Positions 1-8,608 of a stretch of 64,000 nucleotides of DNA are shown in pieces. Under the pieces are notes generated by a model. That model had not been told where the DNA came from and made no database searches. It saw only the letters and a program-made list of their open reading frames with translations. The stretch lies in the NCBI RefSeq assembly GCF_004307455.1, contig NZ_SEWX01000005.1, positions 496,001 to 560,000 on the forward strand. The letters are read 5' to 3'. Origin of the DNA: Aquirufa nivalisilvae (GTDB taxonomy: Bacteria; Bacteroidota; Bacteroidia; Cytophagales; Spirosomataceae). The position numbers and the translations under genes were made by a program. The first letter of the stretch is position 1; every line of letters starts with the position of its first letter.

Positions 1-15
1 ACAGAGTATTAATTT

Positions 16-465
16 ATGACTCAGAAAGCATTTAAAGTACTAAGCTTAGGCTTTATAATCTTGTTAGCAGCTTGTTCAAAAAACGTTAAGCCATCCTCTT
101 ACTATTCTCCAAATTACAAAGACGGGGGAGTTGATCGTCATGATGGTTTAGGTTTTGAAATACCGGTCAAGTATGCCATCGATGTATTTTATTTCAATGA
201 AAGTCCTAAACAATCTTACGAGGTCATTGAAAGTATCAGTATTTCTGGTGAAGTTCCCTTAGAAAATAACCAAACGGTGAACGGAAAAATGTTGAACCGC
301 GGAAATCACCAGACCAAAAAACAAGAAATATTAAGTCAATTGGTAGAAAAAGCCACCGAAATGGGAGCTAGTGCTTTAATGGACGTTAAATACCAAGTTT
401 ATAGTACTCAATATGCCAATGGCTATACTTTTAGTGGTAAAGCGATTCGTTACGTACTGAAATAA
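16..465 (+). CDS. Small lipoprotein, YbjQ-like C-terminal fold
   Basis: Predicted 149-residue lipoprotein. The N-terminus is a short basic and hydrophobic signal ending in a lipobox (LLAAC) with the lipidated Cys at residue 20. The C-terminal half (about residues 95-149) has the pattern of YbjQ/RcsF-like domains: a helix, a 'MGASALMDVKY' turn and a closing strand. That resemblance is from memory and is tentative; no function can be assigned. It is convergent with the fucosidase gene and its last 35 bp overlap that gene's 3' end. Only 15 bases precede the start, so its promoter and upstream context are outside the window. Confidence 0.75.
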   Translation: MTQKAFKVLSLGFIILLAACSKNVKPSSYYSPNYKDGGVDRHDGLGFEIPVKYAIDVFYFNESPKQSYEVIESISISGEVPLENNQTVNGKMLNRGNHQTKKQEILSQLVEKATEMGASALMDVKYQVYSTQYANGYTFSGKAIRYVLK

Positions 466-1885
466 TTCGATAAAGAGCCAAGTTCGAAATCAAAGGTTGG
501 GCTCTGTAATCTTCTAAAATGATGCGAATTTGCTTTACCTTTCTTTCTGGGAAGGTAAGCATTCGTTTATTTCCAATGGTTTTAGCTTTAATTAACCATT
601 TATCTCCATTTTCAGACTCAATTTCGACGGAGAATGATTTAATCCTTTGCCCGAGAGCAATAGGTTCTTGAAGCATCAACGTATTGGAGAAAACAGGAGT
701 AGTTACTTTAATTTCAATACTTGGTTGCTTGTCACTCACTAGAGGAGCCCAAGCACTCGCAGGATTCGTATCTACTAAGTTCTTTACAGAATAAGTCGAA
801 TTATTCGTTGAACTTACTTGAATCTTGCTTGAGTTTGTATTCATCAAATTAATCAAGCTTTTCTTTCTCAATGCCGCGAAACCCATCATGGTAGCTGAAT
901 CATTGGGATGAATCAATCCTCGAGTATCTACTGGTATATTAAGTAGTAGATTAGCATTTCGGCCAACTGAAGCTACATAAATCTTCATTAATGAATCAGG
1001 AGTTTTTACTCGATTATCCTCTTTAGGATGGTAATACCAGCCTGGACGAATGGATACGTCAACTTCAGGGGCTACCCAATGCGTTCCATTTTCTTGACCA
1101 TTTTTATATTGATCAAATTTGGGATAACCTGGGTATATCTCATCACGATTGATAGGACTCCAAGAAGTATCATAGTTGTATCCTCTTTCATTTCCTACCC
1201 AACGAATATCGGGTCCATTATCAGAAAATTGGACGGCATTAGGTTGATATTTATTAACCATCGAGTGAAACAAAGACCAATCATAAACCTGTTTCTTTCC
1301 ATTAGGTCCTTCCCCATTGGCTCCATCGTACCAAAATTCAAAAATAGGACCATACTGAGTTAGTAGCTCTTTCTGCATTTCAGCATAAATCTTATTGTAT
1401 TCATCAGTGCCATAAGCGGGATGAAAACGATCCCATGGTGACAGATATATTCCCAATTTTAATCCATATTCTTTACACGCTTGTGCTAATTCTTTGACAA
1501 CATCGCCTTTTCCGTTTTTCCAAGGTGATTTTGCCACTGAATGTGTCGTGAATTTTGAAGGATATAAAGCAAATCCATCGTGGTGTTTAGCTGTTAAAAT
1601 CAGCCCCTTCATACCTGCTGCTTTAGCTATTCTAGCCCATTGTCGGCAATCCAAAGCGCTAGGATTAAAATTGGATGGAGATTCTTTTCCCTCGCCCCAT
1701 TCCACATTCGTAAATGTATTCATGTTAAAATGGATAAAGCCATAATATTCTAGAGCTTGCCACTGAATCTGCTTGGAGGAAGGGAGAGGAGCAATAGGTT
1801 GAATTTTTTGAGAAAAGCTAATACCCATTGAACTTAAAAAAAGGAAAATAAGAATTACAAAACGCATGAAGTTATGTTTAAACAT
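431..1885 (-). CDS. Secreted alpha-L-fucosidase, family GH29
   Basis: Retaining exo-alpha-L-fucosidase of 484 residues that should release L-fucose from glycans in the periplasm or outside the cell. A signal peptide covers about residues 1-25. The GH29 barrel follows, with the HHDGF motif at 101-105 and the nucleophile Asp187 in 'FWYDGANG'. From about residue 350 there is a discoidin-like (F5/8 C-type) beta domain, common at the end of GH29 enzymes. It is divergent from the fucose permease operon, which fits supply of fucose to that pathway. Its 3' end overlaps the convergent lipoprotein gene by 35 bp. Family assignment is firm; the linkage cleaved is not readable. Confidence 0.93.
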   Translation of the reverse strand: MFKHNFMRFVILIFLFLSSMGISFSQKIQPIAPLPSSKQIQWQALEYYGFIHFNMNTFTNVEWGEGKESPSNFNPSALDCRQWARIAKAAGMKGLILTAKHHDGFALYPSKFTTHSVAKSPWKNGKGDVVKELAQACKEYGLKLGIYLSPWDRFHPAYGTDEYNKIYAEMQKELLTQYGPIFEFWYDGANGEGPNGKKQVYDWSLFHSMVNKYQPNAVQFSDNGPDIRWVGNERGYNYDTSWSPINRDEIYPGYPKFDQYKNGQENGTHWVAPEVDVSIRPGWYYHPKEDNRVKTPDSLMKIYVASVGRNANLLLNIPVDTRGLIHPNDSATMMGFAALRKKSLINLMNTNSSKIQVSSTNNSTYSVKNLVDTNPASAWAPLVSDKQPSIEIKVTTPVFSNTLMLQEPIALGQRIKSFSVEIESENGDKWLIKAKTIGNKRMLTFPERKVKQIRIILEDYRAQPLISNLALYRIISVRNESLYH

Positions 1886-2089
1886 GGAGCAATCTGACTT
1901 TGAAAAAATTTAATACTAATTATATATTTGATACAATAATTCTAAATAAAGAACCGTTTTGAAGATTTTTTTGAATTTATATTGAACTATTTTAACATTT
2001 AACATAAGATTAATTAGTATAAAACTAAAATTAATAAAAAAAAGCAGGTAAATTAAAGCTGCTAAACTCTTTTAACATAAAGTATCTGC
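1886..2089. promoter_or_regulatory. Divergent promoter region between fucosidase and fucP
   Basis: This 204-bp, very AT-rich gap must contain the promoters for the fucosidase (leftward) and the fucose operon (rightward). Three copies of TTTAACAT occur at 1991-1998, 1998-2005 and 2071-2078. A short inverted pair, AGCAG (2043-2047) and CTGCT (2059-2063), lies just upstream of fucP. Either could be an operator for a fucose-responsive regulator, but no regulator gene is adjacent, and in such AT-rich DNA the repeats may be chance. I found no convincing Bacteroidota -33/-7 promoter. Confidence 0.35.
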
Positions 2090-3433
2090 ATGGCCTTACC
2101 CATAAACTCGGAAGAACAATTAGAACTAAGTCAAAGTAAAGACAATACTAATTATTTACTTCCTTTTATTTTAGTTACAAGTCTATTTTTTCTTTGGGGC
2201 TTAGCCAATAGCTTGAATGGTACTTTAGTTAAACAATTTCAGATAGCCTTAGATCTACAAAGGTGGCAAGCTAATATTGTTGAAACGGCTTTCTATATGG
2301 GCTATTTTGTCATGGCTATTCCTGCTGGAATGGTGATGCGTAAATTAGGCTACAAAATGGGCATATTAATGGGCCTAATCCTTTATTCTGCTGGAGCATT
2401 TTTATTTTACCCTGCTGCCTCGGTTAGAGAATATAGTTTTTTCTTAGGTGCATTATTTCTAATAGCTAGTGGAATTGCTTTTTTAGAAACAGCTGCTAAT
2501 TTATATGTTACTGTACTAGGGGATCCTAAGAAAGGAGATTTTCGACTTAATTTGGCACAGTCTTTCAATGGAATTAGTACCATTTTAGGCCCGGTCATTG
2601 GTGGTTTATTTATCTTTTCTGATCGAGAGTATACTCGGGATATGATACAAGCATTACCAGCAGCAGAAGCTGAAGCTATTCGAGTGAGTCAAGCTGAATC
2701 AGTTCAAGGTCCTTATTTAGTCATTGGAGTTGTGGTAGCAATTGTTGCTGTATTATTTGCAATCACTAAAATGCCCGAGGTGAAAGCGGTAGGAGAAAGT
2801 AAATCGAGCGGTAGTAAAATTACCATCGTTAGTCTACTAAAAAACAAACATTTACGTCTAGGCGTCATCGCACAATTTTGTAATATCGGAGCACAAGTTT
2901 CACTTTGGGGAAATTTTGTTGATTTCAAATTGGACTTTGCGCGAGATTCCAATTTATGGATTGTTGAACAAATATACCAAACAACAGAAAGCATGACTCC
3001 AACTCAAATTGCGAGTTTTCATGCATCATTTGCTTTCATTTTATTTATGATTGGCCGATTCATTGGTACTTATTTTATGGGTAAATATGAATCAAATCGA
3101 GTTTTAGGAATTTATGCCATTGGATCAGTACTTTCTATCATTATTGCTATACTAGGAGGAGGAATCTTAGCTGTAATTGCATTAATGATGGTATATTTTT
3201 TCCAATCCATTATGTTTCCTACTATCTTTGCATTAGCATGTAAAGATTTAGGTGAAGGCTCTAAATTAGCCTCATCGTTAATTATCATGTCCATTGTAGG
3301 TGGAGCGATTATTCCCCCATTTACTGCTTATTTATTTAAAATAGGGCCTTCTTTGGCATTGGGCATTCCTTTGGCTTGCTTTGTGTTTATTGTATATTAC
3401 GCGTACCAAGGATTTAAAATCCAAAAAATCTAG
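2090..3433 (+). CDS. fucP: L-fucose:H+ symporter family permease (MFS)
   Basis: Major facilitator protein of 447 residues with about 12 membrane segments, which would import L-fucose across the inner membrane with protons. The N-terminal block ('FFLWGLANSLNGTLVKQFQ' followed by a 'MGYF' helix) is the typical start of the FucP sugar:H+ symporter group. It is the first gene of a ten-gene operon and lies opposite the fucosidase, so fucose is the likely substrate. Other FucP-group members carry glucose, galactose or N-acetylglucosamine, so specificity is inferred from context. The stop codon is 4 bp before the mutarotase start. Confidence 0.88.
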   Translation: MALPINSEEQLELSQSKDNTNYLLPFILVTSLFFLWGLANSLNGTLVKQFQIALDLQRWQANIVETAFYMGYFVMAIPAGMVMRKLGYKMGILMGLILYSAGAFLFYPAASVREYSFFLGALFLIASGIAFLETAANLYVTVLGDPKKGDFRLNLAQSFNGISTILGPVIGGLFIFSDREYTRDMIQALPAAEAEAIRVSQAESVQGPYLVIGVVVAIVAVLFAITKMPEVKAVGESKSSGSKITIVSLLKNKHLRLGVIAQFCNIGAQVSLWGNFVDFKLDFARDSNLWIVEQIYQTTESMTPTQIASFHASFAFILFMIGRFIGTYFMGKYESNRVLGIYAIGSVLSIIIAILGGGILAVIALMMVYFFQSIMFPTIFALACKDLGEGSKLASSLIIMSIVGGAIIPPFTAYLFKIGPSLALGIPLACFVFIVYYAYQGFKIQKI

Positions 3434-3437
3434 GATT

Positions 3438-3767
3438 ATGCAACGATTTATGCTAATGCTGGATTTAAAAAATGAATCTAAACTTATTCAAACCTATGAA
3501 AACTATCATCAAAACATCCCCGCCGAAATCGCGGAGAGCATTCGCGCATCTGGAATTGAATCCATGGAAATTTATCGCTTTGAAAACCGACTAGTCATGG
3601 AGATTGTCGCCCATGACCATTTCGATTTCGAGGAAAAAAGTAAGCTAGACGCCTCCAATGAGAAGGTTCAAGCATGGGAACAACTCATGAGTCAATTTCA
3701 GCAAGTGATACCCGGTACTCCAGAAGGAGTTAAATGGGTATTAACTAAACAAATCTTTAAACTTTAA
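3438..3767 (+). CDS. L-rhamnose/L-fucose mutarotase family protein
   Basis: A 109-residue ferredoxin-like protein of the RhaM (DUF718) mutarotase family, which interconverts alpha and beta anomers of 6-deoxy sugars. Inside a fucose operon it most likely acts on L-fucose and gives the dehydrogenase its preferred anomer. I start it at the ATG at 3438, four bases after the permease stop. The reading frame is open back to 3381, but those codons overlap fucP and do not resemble the family. The conserved block 'IESMEIYRFENRLVMEIV' is visible near residues 40-57. Confidence 0.82.
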   Translation: MQRFMLMLDLKNESKLIQTYENYHQNIPAEIAESIRASGIESMEIYRFENRLVMEIVAHDHFDFEEKSKLDASNEKVQAWEQLMSQFQQVIPGTPEGVKWVLTKQIFKL

Positions 3768-3781
3768 TTAAAACTATTTTA

Positions 3782-5437
3782 ATGTCCCGTTCTTACTTAC
3801 AGATACACCCCATTGATAATTTACTCGTTGCCCTTAAAGACTTAAAAGCTGGTACTGTTATACAACATCAAGGTCAGGAAATTACGTTGAAAGATGATAT
3901 AGCAGCTAAACATAAATTTAGTACAGTTGATATTCCTAAAGGTAATACCGCCACCATGTATGGTGTATTGGTAGGTGTTGCAACTCAAGATATTCCCAAA
4001 GGAGGATTAATTCATACGTTCAACTTACATCATGCATCACAAGACTTTTTAGGAAAACAAAAAGAATATAATTGGGAAGCTCCCAATGTTGATCGATGGA
4101 AAAATACCACATTTAAAGGTTACCAAAGACCAGATGGTCAGGTAGGAACTCAAAACTATTGGCTAGTTATTCCATTGGTTTTTTGTGAAAACAGAAATAT
4201 CGAATTACTAAAAAATGCCTTTATTAAAGGTTTAGGTTTTCAAAAAAATGATCCATTCACTGATCAAGTAATTGAATTAAAGAAACAATTAGAAAGTGGT
4301 CAAGACCTAAAAACAAACGATATTAAAGGTACATTCAAAGGTGAATTATTACAGAAATCTGCTGCTTTTCCCCATGTAGACGGAATCAAGTTTTTACGTC
4401 ATGAAAGTGGCTGTGGAGAGAGTAAAGATGACTCAGACATGCTTTGCTCATTATTAGCAGGATATTGTGTCAACCCGAATGTCGGTGGAATTTCTGTTTT
4501 AAGCCTAGGTTGTCAACATTCTCAGATTGAGACCTTTAAAGATAGCTTAAAAGCCATTGATCCTAATTTTTCGAAACCCATTCATTTCTTTGAACAACAA
4601 CAAGACGAGGGAAGTGGTGTGGAGAATCTATTAAGTGATGTTATTTTAAAGACATTCCAAGGTTTAGTAGAAATAAATAAAATTAGTAGAACAGAGGCTC
4701 CACTTTCTAAATTACGCTTAGGCGTTAAATGTGGTGGTTCTGATGGTTTCTCAGGCATTTCTGCCAATCCTGCCATAGGTCACACAGCTGATTTATTAGT
4801 TGCTCTTGGAGGTACCGTTATGATTGCAGAATTTCCAGAATTATGCGGTGTAGAACAAGAATTACAAAATAGATCAGTGAATGCCACTGTGGCTGATAAT
4901 TTTGGCAAATTAATGCGTGAATACGCTAGAAGAGCTGAGGCCGTTGGTGCTGGGTTTGACATGAATCCTTCTCCTGGTAATATTAAAGATGGATTAATTA
5001 CAGATGCTATTAAATCAGCAGGTGCTGCCAAAAAAGCAGGAACTTCTCCTATTGTGGATGCATTAGGATACGGACAATATGCCAAAAAACACGGCTTAAA
5101 TCTAGTTTGCACCCCTGGAAATGATGTATTAGCCACTACTGGTATGGCCGGAGCTGGTGCCACAGTTCAATTATTTACTACAGGATTAGGTACACCTACT
5201 GGTAACCCCATCAGTCCTATGGTTAAATTGTCTACCAATACTCGATTAGCAGAAAAGCTTCCAGAAATCATTGATATTGATTGTGGTCCAATTATTTCAG
5301 GTGAAAAATCAGTGGAGGAAATGGGAGAAGAAATATTGGATTATGTTATTCGTTTAGCATCAGGTGAAATCAATACCAAGGCCATGGAGCTTGGTCAGGA
5401 TGATTTCATGTTCTGGAGAAGGGGAGTATCTTTATAA
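3782..5437 (+). CDS. UxaA/altronate-dehydratase family enzyme, probable L-fuconate dehydratase
   Basis: Sugar-acid dehydratase of 551 residues. A SAF-type N-terminal domain (about 1-100) precedes the large UxaA catalytic domain. Conserved pieces include 'GYQRPDGQVGTQNYW', 'HESGCGESKDD', 'KCGGSDGFSGISANPA' and the C-terminal 'IIDIDCGPIISGE'. Family members dehydrate altronate or galactarate. Here every other step of the non-phosphorylating L-fucose route is encoded next door except fuconate dehydration, so I infer that this enzyme forms 2-keto-3-deoxy-L-fuconate in place of the enolase-superfamily enzyme known from other bacteria. Family assignment is secure; the substrate is inferred from position only. 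Confidence 0.85.
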   Translation: MSRSYLQIHPIDNLLVALKDLKAGTVIQHQGQEITLKDDIAAKHKFSTVDIPKGNTATMYGVLVGVATQDIPKGGLIHTFNLHHASQDFLGKQKEYNWEAPNVDRWKNTTFKGYQRPDGQVGTQNYWLVIPLVFCENRNIELLKNAFIKGLGFQKNDPFTDQVIELKKQLESGQDLKTNDIKGTFKGELLQKSAAFPHVDGIKFLRHESGCGESKDDSDMLCSLLAGYCVNPNVGGISVLSLGCQHSQIETFKDSLKAIDPNFSKPIHFFEQQQDEGSGVENLLSDVILKTFQGLVEINKISRTEAPLSKLRLGVKCGGSDGFSGISANPAIGHTADLLVALGGTVMIAEFPELCGVEQELQNRSVNATVADNFGKLMREYARRAEAVGAGFDMNPSPGNIKDGLITDAIKSAGAAKKAGTSPIVDALGYGQYAKKHGLNLVCTPGNDVLATTGMAGAGATVQLFTTGLGTPTGNPISPMVKLSTNTRLAEKLPEIIDIDCGPIISGEKSVEEMGEEILDYVIRLASGEINTKAMELGQDDFMFWRRGVSL

Positions 5438-5448
5438 AACTTTGTGCT

Positions 5449-6216
5449 ATGATTTTTTCATTGAAAAATAAAAAGGCCATCATAACTGGAGGTGGTTCAG
5501 GTATTGGAAAAGCGATATCCTTACTTTTTGCCCGTCAGGGGGCAGAAGTGCATATGATTGATTTAGAAAATGCTACTTCCCGCCAAACTGAAAAGGATTT
5601 AAAAAGTATTTCAGGAAAATCTCAACTGCACATCGTTAATATCACCGATTTAGAGGCAGTAAAAAAGCTAGCTTCTTCTATAGGCAACATCGATATTTTA
5701 GTTAATAATGCGGGTATTGCACAAATTGGTAATTTAGAAAATACGACTTCTGAAGGATTTCAAGCCATTTTTGATGTCAATGTAAAAGGTGCCTTCCATT
5801 GTATGCAGGCTTTTATACCTAGTATGTTGCAACAAAGCAAAGGAGTAATCGTCAATATGGCATCTGTAGCTGCCTCTGTTGGTATACCTGACCGATTTGG
5901 GTATTCCATGACAAAAGGAGCTATACGATCTATGACCCAATCAGTAGCTAAAGATTATATCCAACAAGGTATTCGATGTAATTGCATTTCTCCTGGTAGA
6001 GTGCATACTCCTTTTGTAGATGGGTTTATTGCTAAAAATTATCCAGACAAAAAGGAAGAAATGTTTGCCAAATTATCGGCAACTCAGCCTATAGGTCGTA
6101 TGGCTCAACCTGAAGAAATTGCTCATTTAGCCCTATATTTATGTTCTGATGAAGCCTCGTTCATCACAGGTTGTGATTATCCGATTGACGGTGGTTTTAC
6201 ATATTTAAACAATTAA
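5449..6216 (+). CDS. SDR, probable 2-keto-3-deoxy-L-fuconate dehydrogenase
   Basis: Short-chain dehydrogenase of 255 residues. It has the cofactor motif TGGGSGIG (13-20), NNAG (86-89) and a complete catalytic triad Ser139, Tyr152, Lys156. It sits 11 bp after the dehydratase and upstream of the FAH-family hydrolase. That position fits oxidation of 2-keto-3-deoxy-L-fuconate to the 2,4-diketo acid, the known SDR step in this pathway. The aspartate near the end of the second strand ('MIDLE') suggests NAD+ preference. Another sugar-alcohol oxidation cannot be excluded. Confidence 0.82.
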   Translation: MIFSLKNKKAIITGGGSGIGKAISLLFARQGAEVHMIDLENATSRQTEKDLKSISGKSQLHIVNITDLEAVKKLASSIGNIDILVNNAGIAQIGNLENTTSEGFQAIFDVNVKGAFHCMQAFIPSMLQQSKGVIVNMASVAASVGIPDRFGYSMTKGAIRSMTQSVAKDYIQQGIRCNCISPGRVHTPFVDGFIAKNYPDKKEEMFAKLSATQPIGRMAQPEEIAHLALYLCSDEASFITGCDYPIDGGFTYLNN

Positions 6217-6226
6217 TTTAAATCGT

Positions 6227-6904
6227 ATGAAAAGTAAGTTGATTCTCTCCATTGCCTTATTGTTGGCAACATTAAGTTCATTTAGTCCAGCCAATCCCAT
6301 CAAAATCGTATTCTTTGGTGATTCTATTACGCAGGCTGGAGTTTCTAAAACGGGTTATATCACTCAAATGCAAGGCATGTTAGCTGCTCAAGGAATCGGC
6401 GATAAATACGAATTAATTGGTGCAGGAATAGGGGGGAATAAAATTTATGATTTATACCTTCGTCATGAAGATGATCTATTGTCAAAAAAGCCTAATATCA
6501 CAGTCATTTACATTGGCATCAATGATGTTTGGCATAAAACATCTTCGAGAACAGGTACAGATGCTGATAAGTTTGAGCGTTTCTACAATGCTTTAATCAA
6601 GAAAATTCAAGCTGCTGGAAGTCAGGTGCTTATTTGTACACCAACCGTTATTGGAGAGCGCTATGATGCTACGAATGAAAACGATGGTGATTTAAATCGC
6701 TATTCTGATATCATTCGTCGAATTGCAAAAAACAATAATTGTACCTTGATTGATTTGCGTAAGGCTTTTTTAACTTATGAGCAAAACAATAACCCTGAGA
6801 ATAAAGAATCTGGCATATTAACTAGTGACCGAGTTCATTTAAATGAAACTGGCAATAAGTTTTTGGCTGAAACCATGTGGTCTGTTTTAAAAGACATTAA
6901 ATAA
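6227..6904 (+). CDS. Secreted SGNH/GDSL hydrolase
   Basis: SGNH hydrolase of 225 residues with a signal peptide (about 1-22). The four family blocks are visible: FFGDSIT with nucleophile Ser33, a Gly in 'GAGIGGNK' (about 68-72), Asn99 in 'GINDVW', and Asp201/His204 in 'DRVHLN'. Members are mostly esterases that remove acetyl or other acyl groups from carbohydrates. In a fucose operon, deacylation of acetylated fucosyl glycans before or after fucosidase action is a reasonable guess. It is the only exported enzyme within the otherwise cytoplasmic operon. Confidence 0.82.
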   Translation: MKSKLILSIALLLATLSSFSPANPIKIVFFGDSITQAGVSKTGYITQMQGMLAAQGIGDKYELIGAGIGGNKIYDLYLRHEDDLLSKKPNITVIYIGINDVWHKTSSRTGTDADKFERFYNALIKKIQAAGSQVLICTPTVIGERYDATNENDGDLNRYSDIIRRIAKNNNCTLIDLRKAFLTYEQNNNPENKESGILTSDRVHLNETGNKFLAETMWSVLKDIK

Positions 6905-6927
6905 TACCTTTATAATTCAATTTACGT

Positions 6928-7776
6928 ATGAAATTAGTTCGTCTAGGAGCCCTTAATAAAGAAAAAACTGCTGTCTTAATAGATGGTAAGTATTTCGATG
7001 TCAGTCCATTTTTTCAAGATTTCAATGAAGCATTTTTTGAACAAGACGGATTAAAAAAATTGGCAGACGTAGTCAATAATGAAATATTGGAGGAAGTAGA
7101 TAATCCAGAGCGAATTGGTTCATGTGTAGCTCGTCCTTCAAAAATTATTTGTGTGGGTTTAAATTATGCTGACCATGCCAAAGAAACAGGTGCAGCCATT
7201 CCTACAGAACCTATTTTGTTTTTCAAAAGTACCTCTGCATTAAGCGGTCCGTTTGATGATGTTATTATTCCCAAGAACTCCGTTAAGACGGACTGGGAAG
7301 TTGAATTTGCCATTGTAATTGGTAAAAAAGCCTCATATGTTAATGAGGACAATGCATACGATTATGTAGCTGGATATTGTTTACACAATGATATTTCTGA
7401 AAGAGAGTTCCAATTAGAAAGAGGAGGTAACTGGTCAAAAGGAAAAGGATGCGATACTTTTGCTCCATTGGGACCCTTTTTAGCCACCAAAGACGAAATA
7501 CAAGATGTTCATAACCTAAATATGTGGTTGGATATCAATGGAAAGCGTTTTCAAACAAGTAATACGAAACAATTGATTTTTAATGTACCACAAATTGTTT
7601 CTTACATCTCGCAATTCATGACTTTATTGCCAGGAGATGTTATTTCCACAGGAACACCTCACGGTGTTGGCCTTGGTTTAAATCCTCCCGTTTTTTTAAA
7701 GCCGGGTGATGTCATGACATTAGGCATGGATGGTTTAGGTGAGCAAAAACAAAAGGCAATTGCCTATTCAGCTTAG
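6928..7776 (+). CDS. FAH-family 2,4-diketo-3-deoxy-L-fuconate hydrolase
   Basis: Fumarylacetoacetate-hydrolase-family protein of 282 residues. It shows the core signature 'GLNYADHAKE' (about 77-86), the metal-ligand block 'DWEVEFAIVIGK', and 'STGTPHGVGLG' near the C-terminus. These Mg2+-dependent enzymes cleave 1,3-diketones. With the other operon genes the expected reaction is hydrolysis of 2,4-diketo-3-deoxy-L-fuconate to pyruvate and L-lactate, the final step of the route. The very similar 2,4-diketo-3-deoxy-L-rhamnonate is the main alternative substrate. Only one base separates its stop from the next gene. Confidence 0.87.
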   Translation: MKLVRLGALNKEKTAVLIDGKYFDVSPFFQDFNEAFFEQDGLKKLADVVNNEILEEVDNPERIGSCVARPSKIICVGLNYADHAKETGAAIPTEPILFFKSTSALSGPFDDVIIPKNSVKTDWEVEFAIVIGKKASYVNEDNAYDYVAGYCLHNDISEREFQLERGGNWSKGKGCDTFAPLGPFLATKDEIQDVHNLNMWLDINGKRFQTSNTKQLIFNVPQIVSYISQFMTLLPGDVISTGTPHGVGLGLNPPVFLKPGDVMTLGMDGLGEQKQKAIAYSA

Positions 7777-7777
7777 T

Positions 7778-8608
7778 ATGATTGATGCACATCAACATTT
7801 TTGGAACTATCAGCCTGAACGAGACACTTGGATTACAGATGATATGTCCCGAATTCAAACGGATTTTTATCCCAATGAAAGTCAGGTTGTATTTGAAAGC
7901 AATGGAATACAAGGTTGCATAGCTGTACAAGCAGATTCATCTGAAGAGGAAACACTATTTTTATTAGCATTGGCTGAACAAAATGACTTTATAAAAGGAG
8001 TTGTTGGCTGGACAGATTTACAAAATGATCATCTGGAGAGTAGATTAGAATATTTTTCTCAATTTGAAAAATGCGTAGGTTTTCGACATGTTGTTCAAGG
8101 AGAAAAAGACCCTTTGTTCTTTCAAAGACCAAATTTCATTCAAGGGGTTAAACAATTAGCTGCATTTGATTACACCTACGATATTTTAATTTATCCCCAT
8201 CAATTAAAAGAAAGTGTTGCCTTTGCTAAAAAGTTACCTGATCAAAAATTGATTTTAGATCATTTGGCCAAGCCTCCATATAAATCAAAAGATTTGACCA
8301 ATTGGAAGAAAGATATTCAAGGATATCAATCTCTTGACCATGTATTGGCTAAAATATCAGGATTGGTTACAGAAGCTGATTGGGCTAATTGGACAAAAGA
8401 CGAAATTAAAGAAACAATTGATGTAGCTTTAGAGGTATTTGGTCCCAAAAGATTATTATTTGGTTCCGATTACCCCGTTGTTTTAGTCGCATCAACCTTA
8501 GAGAAATGGCTGGAAGTATTTCATGAAAGTATTGCCAGCTTGTCTGCATCCGAACAAGCAGATATTAAATTGAATAATTGTTTAGCTTTTTATCAAGTAG
8601 AACTATAA
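7778..8608 (+). CDS. Amidohydrolase family L-fuconolactonase
   Basis: Amidohydrolase of 276 residues from the L-fuconolactonase/rhamnonolactonase (COG3618) group, expected to open L-fucono-lactone to L-fuconate. The N-terminal metal motif HxH is His5/His7 in 'IDAHQHFWNY'; the C-terminal 'RLLFGSDYPV' carries the conserved Asp. I chose the ATG at 7778, one base after the previous stop, because the upstream in-frame codons lie inside the FAH gene. The stop overlaps the next start by one base (TAATG), suggesting translational coupling with the dehydrogenase that makes its substrate. Confidence 0.88.
   Translation: MIDAHQHFWNYQPERDTWITDDMSRIQTDFYPNESQVVFESNGIQGCIAVQADSSEEETLFLLALAEQNDFIKGVVGWTDLQNDHLESRLEYFSQFEKCVGFRHVVQGEKDPLFFQRPNFIQGVKQLAAFDYTYDILIYPHQLKESVAFAKKLPDQKLILDHLAKPPYKSKDLTNWKKDIQGYQSLDHVLAKISGLVTEADWANWTKDEIKETIDVALEVFGPKRLLFGSDYPVVLVASTLEKWLEVFHESIASLSASEQADIKLNNCLAFYQVEL

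Noticed and set aside
1028-1363. Plus-strand reading frame inside the fucosidase gene
   Set aside because: It is antisense to conserved GH29 sequence and its translation has no recognisable pattern.
3381-3437. Upstream extension of the mutarotase reading frame
   Set aside because: It overlaps the 3' end of fucP and adds residues unlike the family; the ATG at 3438 fits.
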